DNA of 64,000 bases from Acinetobacter sp. ANC 4910 (lineage in GTDB: Bacteria > Pseudomonadota > Gammaproteobacteria > Pseudomonadales > Moraxellaceae): the NCBI RefSeq assembly GCF_004331035.1, contig NZ_SJNT01000008.1, positions 1-64,000 on the forward strand. The letters run 5' to 3'. This document shows positions 36,838 through 45,335 of this stretch, one piece after another (the stretch's first letter is position 1; each line of letters begins with the position of its first letter). Under the pieces are notes generated by a model that searched no databases, was not told the origin of the DNA, and saw only the letters and a list, made by a program, of their open reading frames with translations. The position numbers were made by a program, and so were the translations under genes.

Positions 36838-37027
36838 ATTTGGTATGAAAGTACGCGAAAATCGCGAAAGACTGAAATGGTCACAAGAAGATCTTGCTGA
36901 ACATTGTGGTTTACATCGTACTTATATTAGTGGAATAGAAAGAGGTAAAAGGAATCCAACATTACAAATTGTTGGTTGTATAGCTACTTGTCTTGAAGTT
37001 AAGCCAGAAGAATTATTAAAAGATTGA
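36821..37027 (+). CDS. R-M controller protein (HTH_3/Xre type)
   Basis: A 68-residue DNA-binding protein with a single helix-turn-helix: KWSQEDLAEHCGLHRTYISG, then IERGKRNPTLQIVGCIAT. The size and motif (Gly-Ile-Glu-Arg-Gly-x-Arg-Asn-Pro) are those of C proteins that regulate type II R-M systems. The start may be 36821 or the ATG at 36845 (MKVREN); the second matches the core of the family and would suit a leaderless transcript from the TTGACA promoter. It is followed by the endonuclease gene 81 bp later. AT-rich DNA differs from the neighbours, as expected for a mobile cassette. Confidence 0.85.
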   Translation: MNICQKFGMKVRENRERLKWSQEDLAEHCGLHRTYISGIERGKRNPTLQIVGCIATCLEVKPEELLKD

Positions 37028-37040
37028 ATACATTTACAAT

Positions 37041-37071
37041 GTTACTTATAGGCTGTGGTGAGAACATTCTC
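37041..37071 (+). promoter_or_regulatory. Possible third C-box and small palindrome before the endonuclease gene
   Basis: TACTTATAGGC at 37043-37053 matches the 11-base C-box in nine positions. GAGAA-CA-TTCTC lies at 37060-37071. Both are in the 81-bp gap between C and R. This is weak evidence of additional control. Confidence 0.35.
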
Positions 37072-37107
37072 TTTGCTAAAAAATTATCATTTTTTTAGTA
37101 TCTAATA

Positions 37108-37842
37108 ATGATTTTTTCTACCCCTGATCAAATCCAACGTATTGCTAGTATTTTATATTCTTATGCTCGTTTACCATTTGTAAGTAATAATATTCCTGGT
37201 GCAATAATGGAAAGTGTTTTAGCAACTGTTAGAGATGCTGAAGTACTAGATACATATGACTTTATTGATGTTTTAAACAAAGATACAAAAATAGGATGGC
37301 AAGTAAAATCTACACAAGCATCAACTCCAGTAACATGGAAAAGAGCAAAAATAACTAATTCTTCAACCTTGATTAATGATTCTCTGAGTAGTCCTGAAGC
37401 ATGTCAAATTTTAGGTGATGCTATTATTAAATTTTGCAATGATCATGCTCAACATAGTTTGGATCTTTATAATTTAGAAGAAATTGGTTATAGCCGATTA
37501 ATTCTACATAAAAATAATAAAGCTACCTATTTTGAGAAAAAACTATGTGATAAAAATTCACCACTAATTTTTAAATCGGAAGATTATTATTGGGAATGGT
37601 CTATTCCAAAGAAAACAGATAAGAAAGAGCAATTACCATCTTTCAAAGGCATTCGAAAATTAGATCGCAAAAAAGTATGGGCATGGCATGGATTGGGTGA
37701 AAATCAATTACATTTTACTGCAGAAAAAGAGTGGTGGCTTCCTGTAGGGCATATCAATAGGATTGATTTTGATATGCCTACAGATATTCAAAAATTCACT
37801 TTAGAACAAATTTTAGAAATGCTGGAAAAAGGCTCTAATTAA
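37108..37842 (+). CDS. Putative type II restriction endonuclease
   Basis: A 244-residue protein of no family I recognise. Its place, between a controller gene and a convergent cytosine methyltransferase, marks it as the nuclease. A PD-(D/E)xK-like core is visible: Glu35 in AIMESVL, Asp51/Asp54 in TYDFIDVL, and Gln65-Val-Lys67 in GWQVKST, giving the D-x(n)-QxK variant of the catalytic triad. Trp- and Lys-rich segments follow in the C-terminal half. The recognition sequence cannot be told. Codon use and AT richness are like the controller gene and unlike plsB. Confidence 0.7.
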   Translation: MIFSTPDQIQRIASILYSYARLPFVSNNIPGAIMESVLATVRDAEVLDTYDFIDVLNKDTKIGWQVKSTQASTPVTWKRAKITNSSTLINDSLSSPEACQILGDAIIKFCNDHAQHSLDLYNLEEIGYSRLILHKNNKATYFEKKLCDKNSPLIFKSEDYYWEWSIPKKTDKKEQLPSFKGIRKLDRKKVWAWHGLGENQLHFTAEKEWWLPVGHINRIDFDMPTDIQKFTLEQILEMLEKGSN

Positions 37843-38912
37843 CTAATATCTTCAATCATACTTTCAATAATAGCCTTGATTAATAGAGGTGGAACCGCAT
37901 TACCTAGTTGCCCTGCTTGATCTGTGTATGTACCTGTAAATTCATACCAATCGGGGAAGCTTTGAAGTCGTGCTGCCTCTCGAATGGTTATTAACCTGTA
38001 GTCAATTGGATGTCCCCAACGGCCTGAACCAGGATGAAAAACCCATCTTGTTATTGTTGGTGCAATCATATCTTTAGTCAGACGACCATATGCCCCACTG
38101 TACCCACCTTTTACTTGTAAATGTTCAGGTAAGTCTTTGAGTCCTTGTCCTGGTAAAAGGGCTTTAATTCGCTCTTCCTGTAATGGTTTTAATGGTTTTG
38201 CAAAATGGTTCTTTAAATCCGTTGAAGCACCATTGCGCATTATTTTTTGGAAATCATTTAAGGGGGGAAATTCGTAATATGACTTTTTTTCATCTAAATC
38301 TAAATTTGGAAGATCACCAATAGCATCCCATACTGTAACATGTTGTGATTTAGTATGAGTTGGATGCGGAATCTTGAATTTCACACCTAAGCGATTAGCT
38401 ATAAAAAAAGCTCGTTTCCGTCTTTGAGGAACGCCATAATCAGCTGCATTAAGTACCATTTCAGTAACTTGATAGCCTAGATCAGAAAGTCCTTCAAGAA
38501 TTCTATTTGCATAAGACCCTTCAAAACCATTTTTCATTTCAGCAACATTTTCCATCAATATCATTTTTGGAAAAATATCTGAACAATATTTCAAAAACGT
38601 ATTAATTAATTGGTTATTTTGGCTATCAATTTCCCTTGCTTTACGAGGCACATTTTTAGAGAAGCCTTGGCATGGTGGCCCACCTACTAGAATATCTAGT
38701 ACGCCTTTTTCAAGATTCATCTGATCTAAAATTATATTTGGCTCTGTGTATGATAAATCACAGGTAATAGCTTGGCTTTTTAAAAAATTATTTTCAAAAG
38801 AACTAATGTATTTTTTTTCAACATCTAAACCTGCAATCACTTCTACATTAGCCATCAACAGGCCTGTTGAAATGCCTCCACATCCACAAAAAATATCTAT
38901 AGCTTTTAACAT
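37839..38912 (-). CDS. DNA (cytosine-5) methyltransferase of the R-M system
   Basis: A 357-residue C5-cytosine methyltransferase. Motif I is AIDIFCGCGGIS (residues 4-15), motif IV GGPPCQGFS with nucleophile Cys81, motif VI ENV (121-123), motif VIII QRRKRAFF (163-170), motif IX REAARLQSFP and motif X QLGNAVPP. The target-recognition region between VIII and IX is about 100 residues. The ATG at 38912 is preferred over a TTG at 38915. It converges on the endonuclease gene with a 4-bp overlap, TTAA, that supplies both stop codons. The target sequence is unknown. Confidence 0.92.
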   Translation of the reverse strand: MLKAIDIFCGCGGISTGLLMANVEVIAGLDVEKKYISSFENNFLKSQAITCDLSYTEPNIILDQMNLEKGVLDILVGGPPCQGFSKNVPRKAREIDSQNNQLINTFLKYCSDIFPKMILMENVAEMKNGFEGSYANRILEGLSDLGYQVTEMVLNAADYGVPQRRKRAFFIANRLGVKFKIPHPTHTKSQHVTVWDAIGDLPNLDLDEKKSYYEFPPLNDFQKIMRNGASTDLKNHFAKPLKPLQEERIKALLPGQGLKDLPEHLQVKGGYSGAYGRLTKDMIAPTITRWVFHPGSGRWGHPIDYRLITIREAARLQSFPDWYEFTGTYTDQAGQLGNAVPPLLIKAIIESMIEDIS

Positions 38913-38929
38913 CAATAGCGCCTAATTGT

Positions 38930-38940
38930 TACTCATAGTA
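38930..38940 (-). promoter_or_regulatory. C-box-like operator upstream of the methyltransferase
   Basis: TACT-CAT-AGTA is a perfect 4-3-4 palindrome sharing the ACTyATAGT core with the two C-boxes before the controller. It is centred 23 bp upstream of the methyltransferase start, consistent with repression by C. Confidence 0.6.
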
Positions 38941-39108
38941 TTCAAAATGTTTGAACTAATTGTATGTCAGTAAGCTTTTTTCAGATAGTAAAATATATTT
39001 TTATTTTTGTTGATTCATCTTTTAGTTATTTTAAAATTAACATAATGTACGTTATACGTAATGCTATTTTTTATTATTATTTAAATCAGTCGGTTATCGT
39101 GTTGTTTG
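38941..39108. other. AT-rich flank of the R-M island
   Basis: Very AT-rich DNA that would contain the methyltransferase promoter. A palindrome TACGT-TAT-ACGTA lies at 39048-39060. No convincing gene is present; a 67-codon frame on the plus strand lacks support. Confidence 0.5.
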
Positions 39109-39138
39109 AAGCCCAATCCACCCCGATTGGGCTTTTTT
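39109..39138 (+). terminator. Orphan plus-strand terminator right of the R-M island
   Basis: AAGCCCAATC/GATTGGGCTT 10-bp stem with a CACCCC loop and six Ts. No plus-strand gene ends near it; it may be the original terminator of plsB displaced by the island. Confidence 0.75.
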
Positions 39139-39214
39139 ATGCACTTTTCATGTTCCACGGTCAATAAGCGAGCAAAGTTCCACATCTTTCATTAGATAAA
39201 ATACAAAATTTACT

Positions 39215-40024
39215 TCATTCACTCTTCGCCAACAGCGCCAAATAATCCTCAAAACAATCAGGATGCTGTAATTCAAAATCCATCTTCTGCATATTGGAAG
39301 CATAAATTCGCTTACCTGATACCACATCGCTTTCCAAGACTAAAACTGGTAGTGCCAACTGCTGCTGAAACCACTGAATAATTTCATGCAAAGGAATAGG
39401 CTGATTATTTGTGACAATATAAGAGCTTTCAGGATGTTCCACGTGAATCAAATGCGCCAGAAAGCGGGCTAAATCTTCAATATGAATACGATTGCTATAA
39501 TGAATGTTCGGATACGTCGAGGTCTGCTGCGCCAGTTTCACCATACGTGCGACAGAAGCTCCGTAAATGCCTGTCGGGCGAATAATAATACTTTGCTCAG
39601 GATACGCAGCCTGCCACAACAATTCCATCTGCCGTAGAATCTCGCCTTGTGCATCGATCGGCTTAGGCACACTAGCATCATCAATACGCTCCCCCGCTTG
39701 TTCGCCATAAACTCGTGTTGAAGACACTACGATGACTTTTTTGACAGGATGAGCTTGTAAGGCCTTCTGCATCGCAGGAATCGCATCGACAAAAGTCGCT
39801 TGATAGCCTTCAGGTGTACTCGATGCAAGAGATAATAATACATAGACGATATCTACGGGAGCAATCTGACTCAAATCAAGTTGATGAATATCTTGAATCA
39901 AATGCGTGGCAAAATCTTGCGGTTTAGCTGTACGACTAATTGTGGTAATTTGGTGGCCTTGTTGAAATAATTGTTTAGCAACCCGTTGAGATGTTTTACC
40001 ATAACCTATAAATAAAATATGCAT
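39215..40024 (-). CDS. NAD(P)-binding SDR/epimerase-like protein
   Basis: A 269-residue extended-type short-chain dehydrogenase. The Rossmann motif is MHILFIGYGKTSQRVAKQL (GxGxxS variant), and SSTRVYGEQAGE holds the YGE-type active-site region (VYG). It resembles YeeZ-like proteins of unknown substrate. AGGTG lies six bases before the ATG at 40024. It is divergent from recG with only 33 bp between, so promoters overlap or lie inside the genes. Confidence 0.75.
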   Translation of the reverse strand: MHILFIGYGKTSQRVAKQLFQQGHQITTISRTAKPQDFATHLIQDIHQLDLSQIAPVDIVYVLLSLASSTPEGYQATFVDAIPAMQKALQAHPVKKVIVVSSTRVYGEQAGERIDDASVPKPIDAQGEILRQMELLWQAAYPEQSIIIRPTGIYGASVARMVKLAQQTSTYPNIHYSNRIHIEDLARFLAHLIHVEHPESSYIVTNNQPIPLHEIIQWFQQQLALPVLVLESDVVSGKRIYASNMQKMDFELQHPDCFEDYLALLAKSE

Positions 40025-40057
40025 TTAGCACCTAATGAGCACTTTAGTTGAGGGGAC

Positions 40058-42103
40058 ATGGCCGCAGTCCAACAATTGCATGGGGTTGGAAGTGCCTCTG
40101 CTGCATTACTTGAAAAACTGAATATTTTCACCACGGATGATTTACTGTTTCATCTGCCGCGGGATTATGAAGATCGTAGCACGATCATTCCAATGAACCA
40201 ATTGGCGGTTGGGCGCAGCTATCTGCTTGAAGGTACGGTAAAATCTGTCGACTTTCCCTCAGGAAAGCGCAAATCTATGGCCATTTTACTGGATGATGAA
40301 CTCGGTAAAGTCACGCTACGCTTTTATCACCTGTATAAAGCCCTGACTGACCGCGGCAAGGTGGGCAACCGTTTACGGGTTTTTGGAGAAGTTCGTGTCG
40401 GTGCTCGTGGTTTGGAAATGTATCATCCTGAAATTCAGTTAATTAGCGAACATACGCCTCTACCACAAACCCAGCTCACGGCAATTTACCCTGCTACCGA
40501 TGGGCTGACCCAAACCAAGCTACGTGAATACGTCAAACATGCCTTAAAACAGCACAGTGATGATCTACCAGAGTTGCTACCACAGAAATTCACCAATGGC
40601 TATGCATTAAAACAAGCCTTATATTACATCCATGAACCGCCACTGGATGCCAATATGTTGCAGTTGAGTCAAGGCTCACATCCTGCACAGCAACGCCTGA
40701 TTTTTGAAGAGTTGGTAGCTCATCAAGTCAGCCTGCTGACCCGTCGTGCCTACATTCAGCAAATTGCAGCTCCTTCGTTTACCAACAGTAAAACCTTTGC
40801 TAAACAACTGCTTGCCGCTTTACCCTTTAAAATGACCGCAGCCCAGCAGCGCGTGTCTAAAGAAATCTCCGATGATTTAAAGCAACACAAGCCAATGTTA
40901 CGTCTGGTACAAGGCGATGTTGGTGCGGGTAAAACGCTCGTGGCAGCTCTTGCTGCTTGTCATGCTTTAGAAGAAGGTTGGCAAGTTGCCCTCATGGCAC
41001 CGACTGAAATTCTCGCAGAACAACATTATTTGAATTTTAAACGCTGGTTTGAACCTTTGGGTTTAAGTGTGGCATGGCTATCAGGCAAGCAAAAAGGTAA
41101 AGCCCGTGCCTTAGCAGAGCAACAGATTCAACAAGGCTCGGCTCAACTGGTAATTGGTACCCACGCCTTGTTCCAAGACAGTGTTGCCTTTCATAAATTG
41201 GGTTTGGTGATTATTGATGAGCAACACCGCTTTGGGGTCGATCAGCGTTTAGCGCTTCGTAATAAAGGCGCACAGCAAACCACGCCACATCAACTGGTGA
41301 TGACCGCAACCCCTATTCCACGTACTCTCGCCATGTCCGCATATGGGGACTTGGATACCTCAGTGATTGATGAATTGCCGCCTGGTCGAACCCCGATTCA
41401 AACGGTGACTATTCCTTTGGACCGTCGTGAAGAAGTGTTACAACGGATTGCCAGTAATTGTGCCGAGGGCAAACAAGCCTATTGGGTTTGTACATTGGTC
41501 GAACAGTCAGAAACTTTAGATGCTCAAGCCGCAGAAGCCACCTATGCCGAAATCAAACAACGTTTTCCAACACTAAATATCGGACTGGTACATGGCAAAA
41601 TGAAAGCCGATGACAAGCAAGCCGTCATGCAACAGTTCAAGGACAATGAGCTACAACTGCTTATTGCAACCACAGTGATTGAAGTCGGCGTGGATGTGCC
41701 AAATGCCTCTATTATGGTGATTGAAAATGCCGAGCGTCTGGGCTTATCACAACTGCATCAGTTGCGTGGTCGTGTCGGACGTGGTGCCAAGGCCAGTTTT
41801 TGCGCCCTGCTGTATAAAAATCCACTCTCGCAAAATGGACAAGAACGCTTACGCATCATGCGTGAAACCAATGACGGCTTTATCATTGCAGAGAAAGATT
41901 TAGAAATTCGTGGTCCCGGTGAATTACTCGGCACTAAACAAACGGGAGATATGGGCTTTCGCGTTGCCAAATTAGAACGGGATGATCATTTGCTCAATCA
42001 AGCACATTATGTCGCACAGCAAATCCTGAAAGACTATCCAGTTCAGGCAGATGCTTTACTTAAACGCTGGCTGCCTGAAGCCCCTCGCTATGCCTATGTT
42101 TAA
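40058..42103 (+). CDS. recG: ATP-dependent DNA helicase RecG
   Basis: A 681-residue branch-migrating helicase for Holliday junction and stalled-fork processing. The N-terminal wedge domain begins LHGVGSASAALLEKLNIFT. Helicase motifs: Walker A GDVGAGKTLVA (about residue 288), DEQH in VIIDEQHRFG, TATPIPRT (about 425), and QxxGRxGR in HQLRGRVGRG. The C-terminal TRG region GLSQLHQLRG and the ending LPEAPRYAYV are typical. GAGGGG lies just before the ATG. The stop overlaps comF. Confidence 0.96.
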   Translation: MAAVQQLHGVGSASAALLEKLNIFTTDDLLFHLPRDYEDRSTIIPMNQLAVGRSYLLEGTVKSVDFPSGKRKSMAILLDDELGKVTLRFYHLYKALTDRGKVGNRLRVFGEVRVGARGLEMYHPEIQLISEHTPLPQTQLTAIYPATDGLTQTKLREYVKHALKQHSDDLPELLPQKFTNGYALKQALYYIHEPPLDANMLQLSQGSHPAQQRLIFEELVAHQVSLLTRRAYIQQIAAPSFTNSKTFAKQLLAALPFKMTAAQQRVSKEISDDLKQHKPMLRLVQGDVGAGKTLVAALAACHALEEGWQVALMAPTEILAEQHYLNFKRWFEPLGLSVAWLSGKQKGKARALAEQQIQQGSAQLVIGTHALFQDSVAFHKLGLVIIDEQHRFGVDQRLALRNKGAQQTTPHQLVMTATPIPRTLAMSAYGDLDTSVIDELPPGRTPIQTVTIPLDRREEVLQRIASNCAEGKQAYWVCTLVEQSETLDAQAAEATYAEIKQRFPTLNIGLVHGKMKADDKQAVMQQFKDNELQLLIATTVIEVGVDVPNASIMVIENAERLGLSQLHQLRGRVGRGAKASFCALLYKNPLSQNGQERLRIMRETNDGFIIAEKDLEIRGPGELLGTKQTGDMGFRVAKLERDDHLLNQAHYVAQQILKDYPVQADALLKRWLPEAPRYAYV

Positions 42104-42728
42104 ACCTTTTTTATCTAGCGCTCAGCAATGGCTACATTCAGTACTACCATGTCAGTTTTGTGGACTTGAGCGTGGTCATCAGGCGAGCCTCTGTCAAGAT
42201 TGCTGGAACCATTTACCTTGGTTCAAACAAAGTGTGCAACGCCAAGAAATTGAGGTTCAAGTCGCCTGCCATTATGCCTATCCGCTCGATCGCGTGATTC
42301 AGCAATTTAAATACGAGCAACAACTACATTTTCAAATTTTGCTGACTGGACTACTGAAACAGCTCGAATATCGACAAATTCAGGCGATTGTCCCTATGCC
42401 GATTTCGACTCAGCGCTTAGCCGAACGAGGTTATAACCAAAGTGTCATTCTGGCACAGCGTTTGGGACAACACTTAAACATTCCAGTCTGGCAACCCATT
42501 CAACGGCAGCATCAACATGCACAAAAAGGCTTAAGCCGTTTAGAACGGCTGGATCAAATTGAACAGCAATTTAAAATCGCCCCGACAAATCGACTGCGTT
42601 TTCGTCGCGTGTTAATGCTGGATGATGTAGTGACGACAGGCAGCTCGCTCAAAACCTTAGAACGAGCACTTGCCGAATTGGGTTGCCGAAAAATTGAAGC
42701 GGTTTGTATTGCGGCAGCTCAAGCCTAA
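42090..42728 (+). CDS. comF: ComF family protein / phosphoribosyltransferase-like
   Basis: A protein of about 212 residues with an N-terminal zinc finger (CQFCGLERGHQASLCQDCW) and a C-terminal PRTase fold with the PRPP motif VLMLDDVVTTGSSLKTLE. ComF is needed for natural transformation in several bacteria, an ability well known in Acinetobacter. The start is the ATG at 42090 (MPMFKPF) or 42096; either overlaps the recG end by 8-14 bp, so translation is coupled. A start further upstream is unlikely. Confidence 0.88.
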   Translation: MPMFKPFLSSAQQWLHSVLPCQFCGLERGHQASLCQDCWNHLPWFKQSVQRQEIEVQVACHYAYPLDRVIQQFKYEQQLHFQILLTGLLKQLEYRQIQAIVPMPISTQRLAERGYNQSVILAQRLGQHLNIPVWQPIQRQHQHAQKGLSRLERLDQIEQQFKIAPTNRLRFRRVLMLDDVVTTGSSLKTLERALAELGCRKIEAVCIAAAQA

Positions 42729-42767
42729 CCTTCGCCAAATTTTAAACAACCGCTCAGATCAAATGCA

Positions 42768-43169
42768 CTATGCTTGGGTTTTGAATTGCTCACGCACCCA
42801 CGGCAACACGATTTCTCGAGTCAATGGGGCCAATGGCGTCATTTGATCATCCCAATCAATCCATTTCAGTTCTGCAATTTCAGCCGCAATTTGTGGTGCA
42901 GTGTCTAGTTCCACATGGAATACATGGCTTATCAATAAATGATCGGGTTCATTGGCCGCAGCGGTTTCGAAGCATCCAACAAACTGAATAATTTTCGCCT
43001 GACAACCAATTTCTTCCGCGATTTCACGCAAGATACAATCTTCAGGTGCTTCATCTGGTTCTAGCTTGCCACCCACCTGCATAAAAAAACGAGTGTTGTG
43101 CTTACGCACCAATAACAACTGCTGTTGTGTATTTAACACAATACCCGCAGCGACAGTAATTTGTTTCAT
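42768..43169 (-). CDS. NUDIX hydrolase
   Basis: A 133-residue hydrolase. The NUDIX box is GGKLEPDEAPEDCILREIAEEIG (GX5EX7REUXEEXGU), positions about 38-60. The substrate is unknown; family members hydrolyse nucleoside diphosphates linked to another moiety, such as 8-oxo-dGTP or ADP-ribose. The ATG at 43169 overlaps the LOG gene stop as TAATG, so the two are coupled. The next-upstream in-frame start at 43211 lies inside the LOG gene and is rejected. Confidence 0.88.
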   Translation of the reverse strand: MKQITVAAGIVLNTQQQLLLVRKHNTRFFMQVGGKLEPDEAPEDCILREIAEEIGCQAKIIQFVGCFETAAANEPDHLLISHVFHVELDTAPQIAAEIAELKWIDWDDQMTPLAPLTREIVLPWVREQFKTQA

Positions 43170-43768
43170 TAGGCGTGTTTCACCAAGTCTTGCTGCTCGG
43201 TCATGCCCCATTTCGGGGTAGGTGCAGTAAATACATCAAACTGCTGTAGAATCGCTTCAACTGAGTTTTCAGCAATTAAGGTCTCTGTGAAACGTGAATG
43301 CGTAAAGCCTTTTTCGGTCGTTAAGTTGATGAATTTAAGCAAGTCATCATAAAATCCTTCAACATTTAAAAATGCACACGGTTTTAAGTGAATCCCCAGT
43401 TGTGCCCACGTCCATTGCTCAAAAATTTCTTCCAAAGTCCCCGCACCTCCTGGCAATGCAATAAATGCATCGGAAAGCTCGGACATTTTAGTTTTACGTT
43501 CATGCATGTTTTTCACCACATGCAGTTCCGTTAAATCAGGATGCGCCAACTCACGATCCACCAAGGCATGCGGAATAACCCCAATCACTCGTCCACCCGC
43601 CTGCAAGGCACTATCTGCAATGACCCCCATCAAACCCGAGCGCCCACCACCATAGACCAGTGTTTTACCTTTCTGAGCCAAAGTTTTGCCAACATGACGC
43701 GCTGTTTCTAAAAAAATTGTGTCTGTACCAACCGCTGAACCACAAAAAACTGCAATAGAATGTGTCAT
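43169..43768 (-). CDS. LOG family protein (nucleoside 5'-monophosphate phosphoribohydrolase)
   Basis: A 199-residue protein with the diagnostic PGGxGTxxE motif (LPGGAGTLEEIFEQW, about residues 106-119) and VYGGGRSGLMG (about 38-48). LOG/YgdH relatives cleave nucleoside monophosphates to base and ribose-5-phosphate, and plant versions activate cytokinin; in bacteria the role is uncertain. Tandem arrangement with a NUDIX gene hints at nucleotide salvage or clean-up. TAATG links the stop to the next start. Confidence 0.88.
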   Translation of the reverse strand: MTHSIAVFCGSAVGTDTIFLETARHVGKTLAQKGKTLVYGGGRSGLMGVIADSALQAGGRVIGVIPHALVDRELAHPDLTELHVVKNMHERKTKMSELSDAFIALPGGAGTLEEIFEQWTWAQLGIHLKPCAFLNVEGFYDDLLKFINLTTEKGFTHSRFTETLIAENSVEAILQQFDVFTAPTPKWGMTEQQDLVKHA

Positions 43769-43922
43769 TATTTCACCATGTTATGATCTTGTCATACCGC
43801 GAACGTAAACTAGATGGAGATTTTTTCATAAATTAGCAATCCAAGCAGTGTTTTTCATGAAATCCTTGTCTAAAATACACCCATCGATTTAACCCATACT
43901 GCGTAAGGGAGAAAAGACATCC

Positions 43923-44936
43923 ATGCTTGAAGCCTTTTACGCCACAGAGCGCGGTAGCTTAGAAGATGCCACCATTAATGGCGGTTTTGATTTACACCCA
44001 GAATTGGTCTGGGTCGATCTCATTGCACCTTCACAAGAAGAACAGCAATGGGTTTTAGATGCGTATGATCAAAACCTACCTACATTAAAGTCATTAGAAG
44101 ACATCTCTTCATCTGCCCGATTCTACCGTGATGATGATGGTATTTTGCATATCAGCACGTATTTTTTAACGAAAAATAAAAATTATCAGGTGGATGGTGA
44201 AGCAGATGATAATTCCAGTATTTTAGCCACAGTACAAACCGTCGCTTTTATTTTGCATAAAGAGCGTTTGTTTACTCTGCGTGGTGAAAAGCTGGTGGCA
44301 TTCCGTGCCTTTCGTGCACGCGCGCGTCGCAATGACTACGAAATTGACTATAAAGACCCGACTTGGGTCCTATTAGGTTTACTCGAAGCCAAACTGGATG
44401 AGCTTGCGGATATCTTAGAAGATATCCACAAGGACTTGGAAAAATACTCCACAGAGGTCCTGAATAACCGTCATCGTGAACAAATTCTCGACCTTGATGA
44501 CATGATTACCCGACTGGCACAGTTAGAAGATATGTTGGGTAAGGCGCAACTGTGTTTGATTGACTTACGTCGTGTACTGACCTTTTTATCCCGTCCGCGT
44601 GCCCTAGGCAGTCATATCTATGATGCAGACATCCGAGAGTTGAGTGAAGATGTACGCTCACTGGTCGAACATGATGCCTTCTTGTTCCAGAAAGTGCGCT
44701 TCTTGCTAGATACCACATCAGGATTCATTAACACTGAACAGAATGACACCATTCGTCGCTTCTCGATTTTACCGAGTATGTTGGCACCCCCAATGTTAGT
44801 GGCAAGTATTTACGGTATGAATACGGATGTTTTACCCTTTGCCCACGGCACCACCAGTTTTATAGCCGTCAGCATGATTATTGTCGGCTTCTTTATTGGA
44901 CCGCTGATTTACTTCCGCTGGAAAAAATGGATCTAA
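43923..44936 (+). CDS. CorA-type magnesium/cobalt transporter
   Basis: A 337-residue membrane protein: a long cytoplasmic helical funnel domain followed by two C-terminal transmembrane helices. The GMN signature is in SIYGMNTDVLPF (about residue 297) at the end of the first helix. The family forms pentameric Mg2+ channels that can also carry Co2+ or Ni2+; some members are Zn2+ exporters (ZntB), and the final RWKKWI is shared by both. It lies alone between LOG and the mla operon. Confidence 0.85.
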   Translation: MLEAFYATERGSLEDATINGGFDLHPELVWVDLIAPSQEEQQWVLDAYDQNLPTLKSLEDISSSARFYRDDDGILHISTYFLTKNKNYQVDGEADDNSSILATVQTVAFILHKERLFTLRGEKLVAFRAFRARARRNDYEIDYKDPTWVLLGLLEAKLDELADILEDIHKDLEKYSTEVLNNRHREQILDLDDMITRLAQLEDMLGKAQLCLIDLRRVLTFLSRPRALGSHIYDADIRELSEDVRSLVEHDAFLFQKVRFLLDTTSGFINTEQNDTIRRFSILPSMLAPPMLVASIYGMNTDVLPFAHGTTSFIAVSMIIVGFFIGPLIYFRWKKWI

Positions 44937-45008
44937 ATATTATTTTTTGGATTGTATGATCCGCGAAGCACAACGGAACACTGTCTTTTTGAGCATAAGA
45001 TTCAACAT

Positions 45009-45038
45009 AAAAAAGCACCGCAATTGCGGTGCTTTTTT
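45009..45038. terminator. Bidirectional terminator between corA and mlaB
   Basis: AAAAAAGCACCGC/GCGGTGCTTTTTT with an AATT loop; the mlaB stop follows at once on the minus strand. Confidence 0.92.
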
Positions 45039-45323
45039 TTAGATGATCTGCAGATCATCTTGCAGGTGACAAGCCTGAATAATCTTCATCATTTTCTCAG
45101 GCACAGCCTTAAACTGTAAACCTTGTGCTTGTGGTGTTTGTCGCAACCAACGCACCAGCACAGCTAAAGCCAAGGTACTTCCTTGTTGTAACTGTGCCAA
45201 ATTCACCACCACAGGCAACGGTTGTTTCTGAATCAATGCTAAACCCTGCTGATAATATTGCTCAGCATTGTCATAATCTATTTTTCCAGTTACCTGTAAT
45301 TCCTGATTGACGAAACTAATCAC
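45039..45323 (-). CDS. mlaB: MlaB, STAS-domain subunit of the Mla transporter
   Basis: A 94-residue cytoplasmic STAS protein, last gene of mlaFEDCB. Hydrophobic strands (VVNLAQL, LALAVLVRWLR) and the Ser/Thr of QGSTLALA around residue 50 fit the STAS fold. In the Mla pathway MlaB binds and stabilises MlaF. Sequence similarity between MlaB proteins is low, so the call relies on operon position and fold. Confidence 0.82.
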   Translation of the reverse strand: MISFVNQELQVTGKIDYDNAEQYYQQGLALIQKQPLPVVVNLAQLQQGSTLALAVLVRWLRQTPQAQGLQFKAVPEKMMKIIQACHLQDDLQII

Positions 45324-45335
45324 CTTTCACCTATC

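Noticed and set aside
38964..39167. A 67-codon plus-strand frame between the R-M island and the SDR gene
   Set aside because: AT-rich, no ribosome site, runs through the terminator at 39109, unlikely composition.
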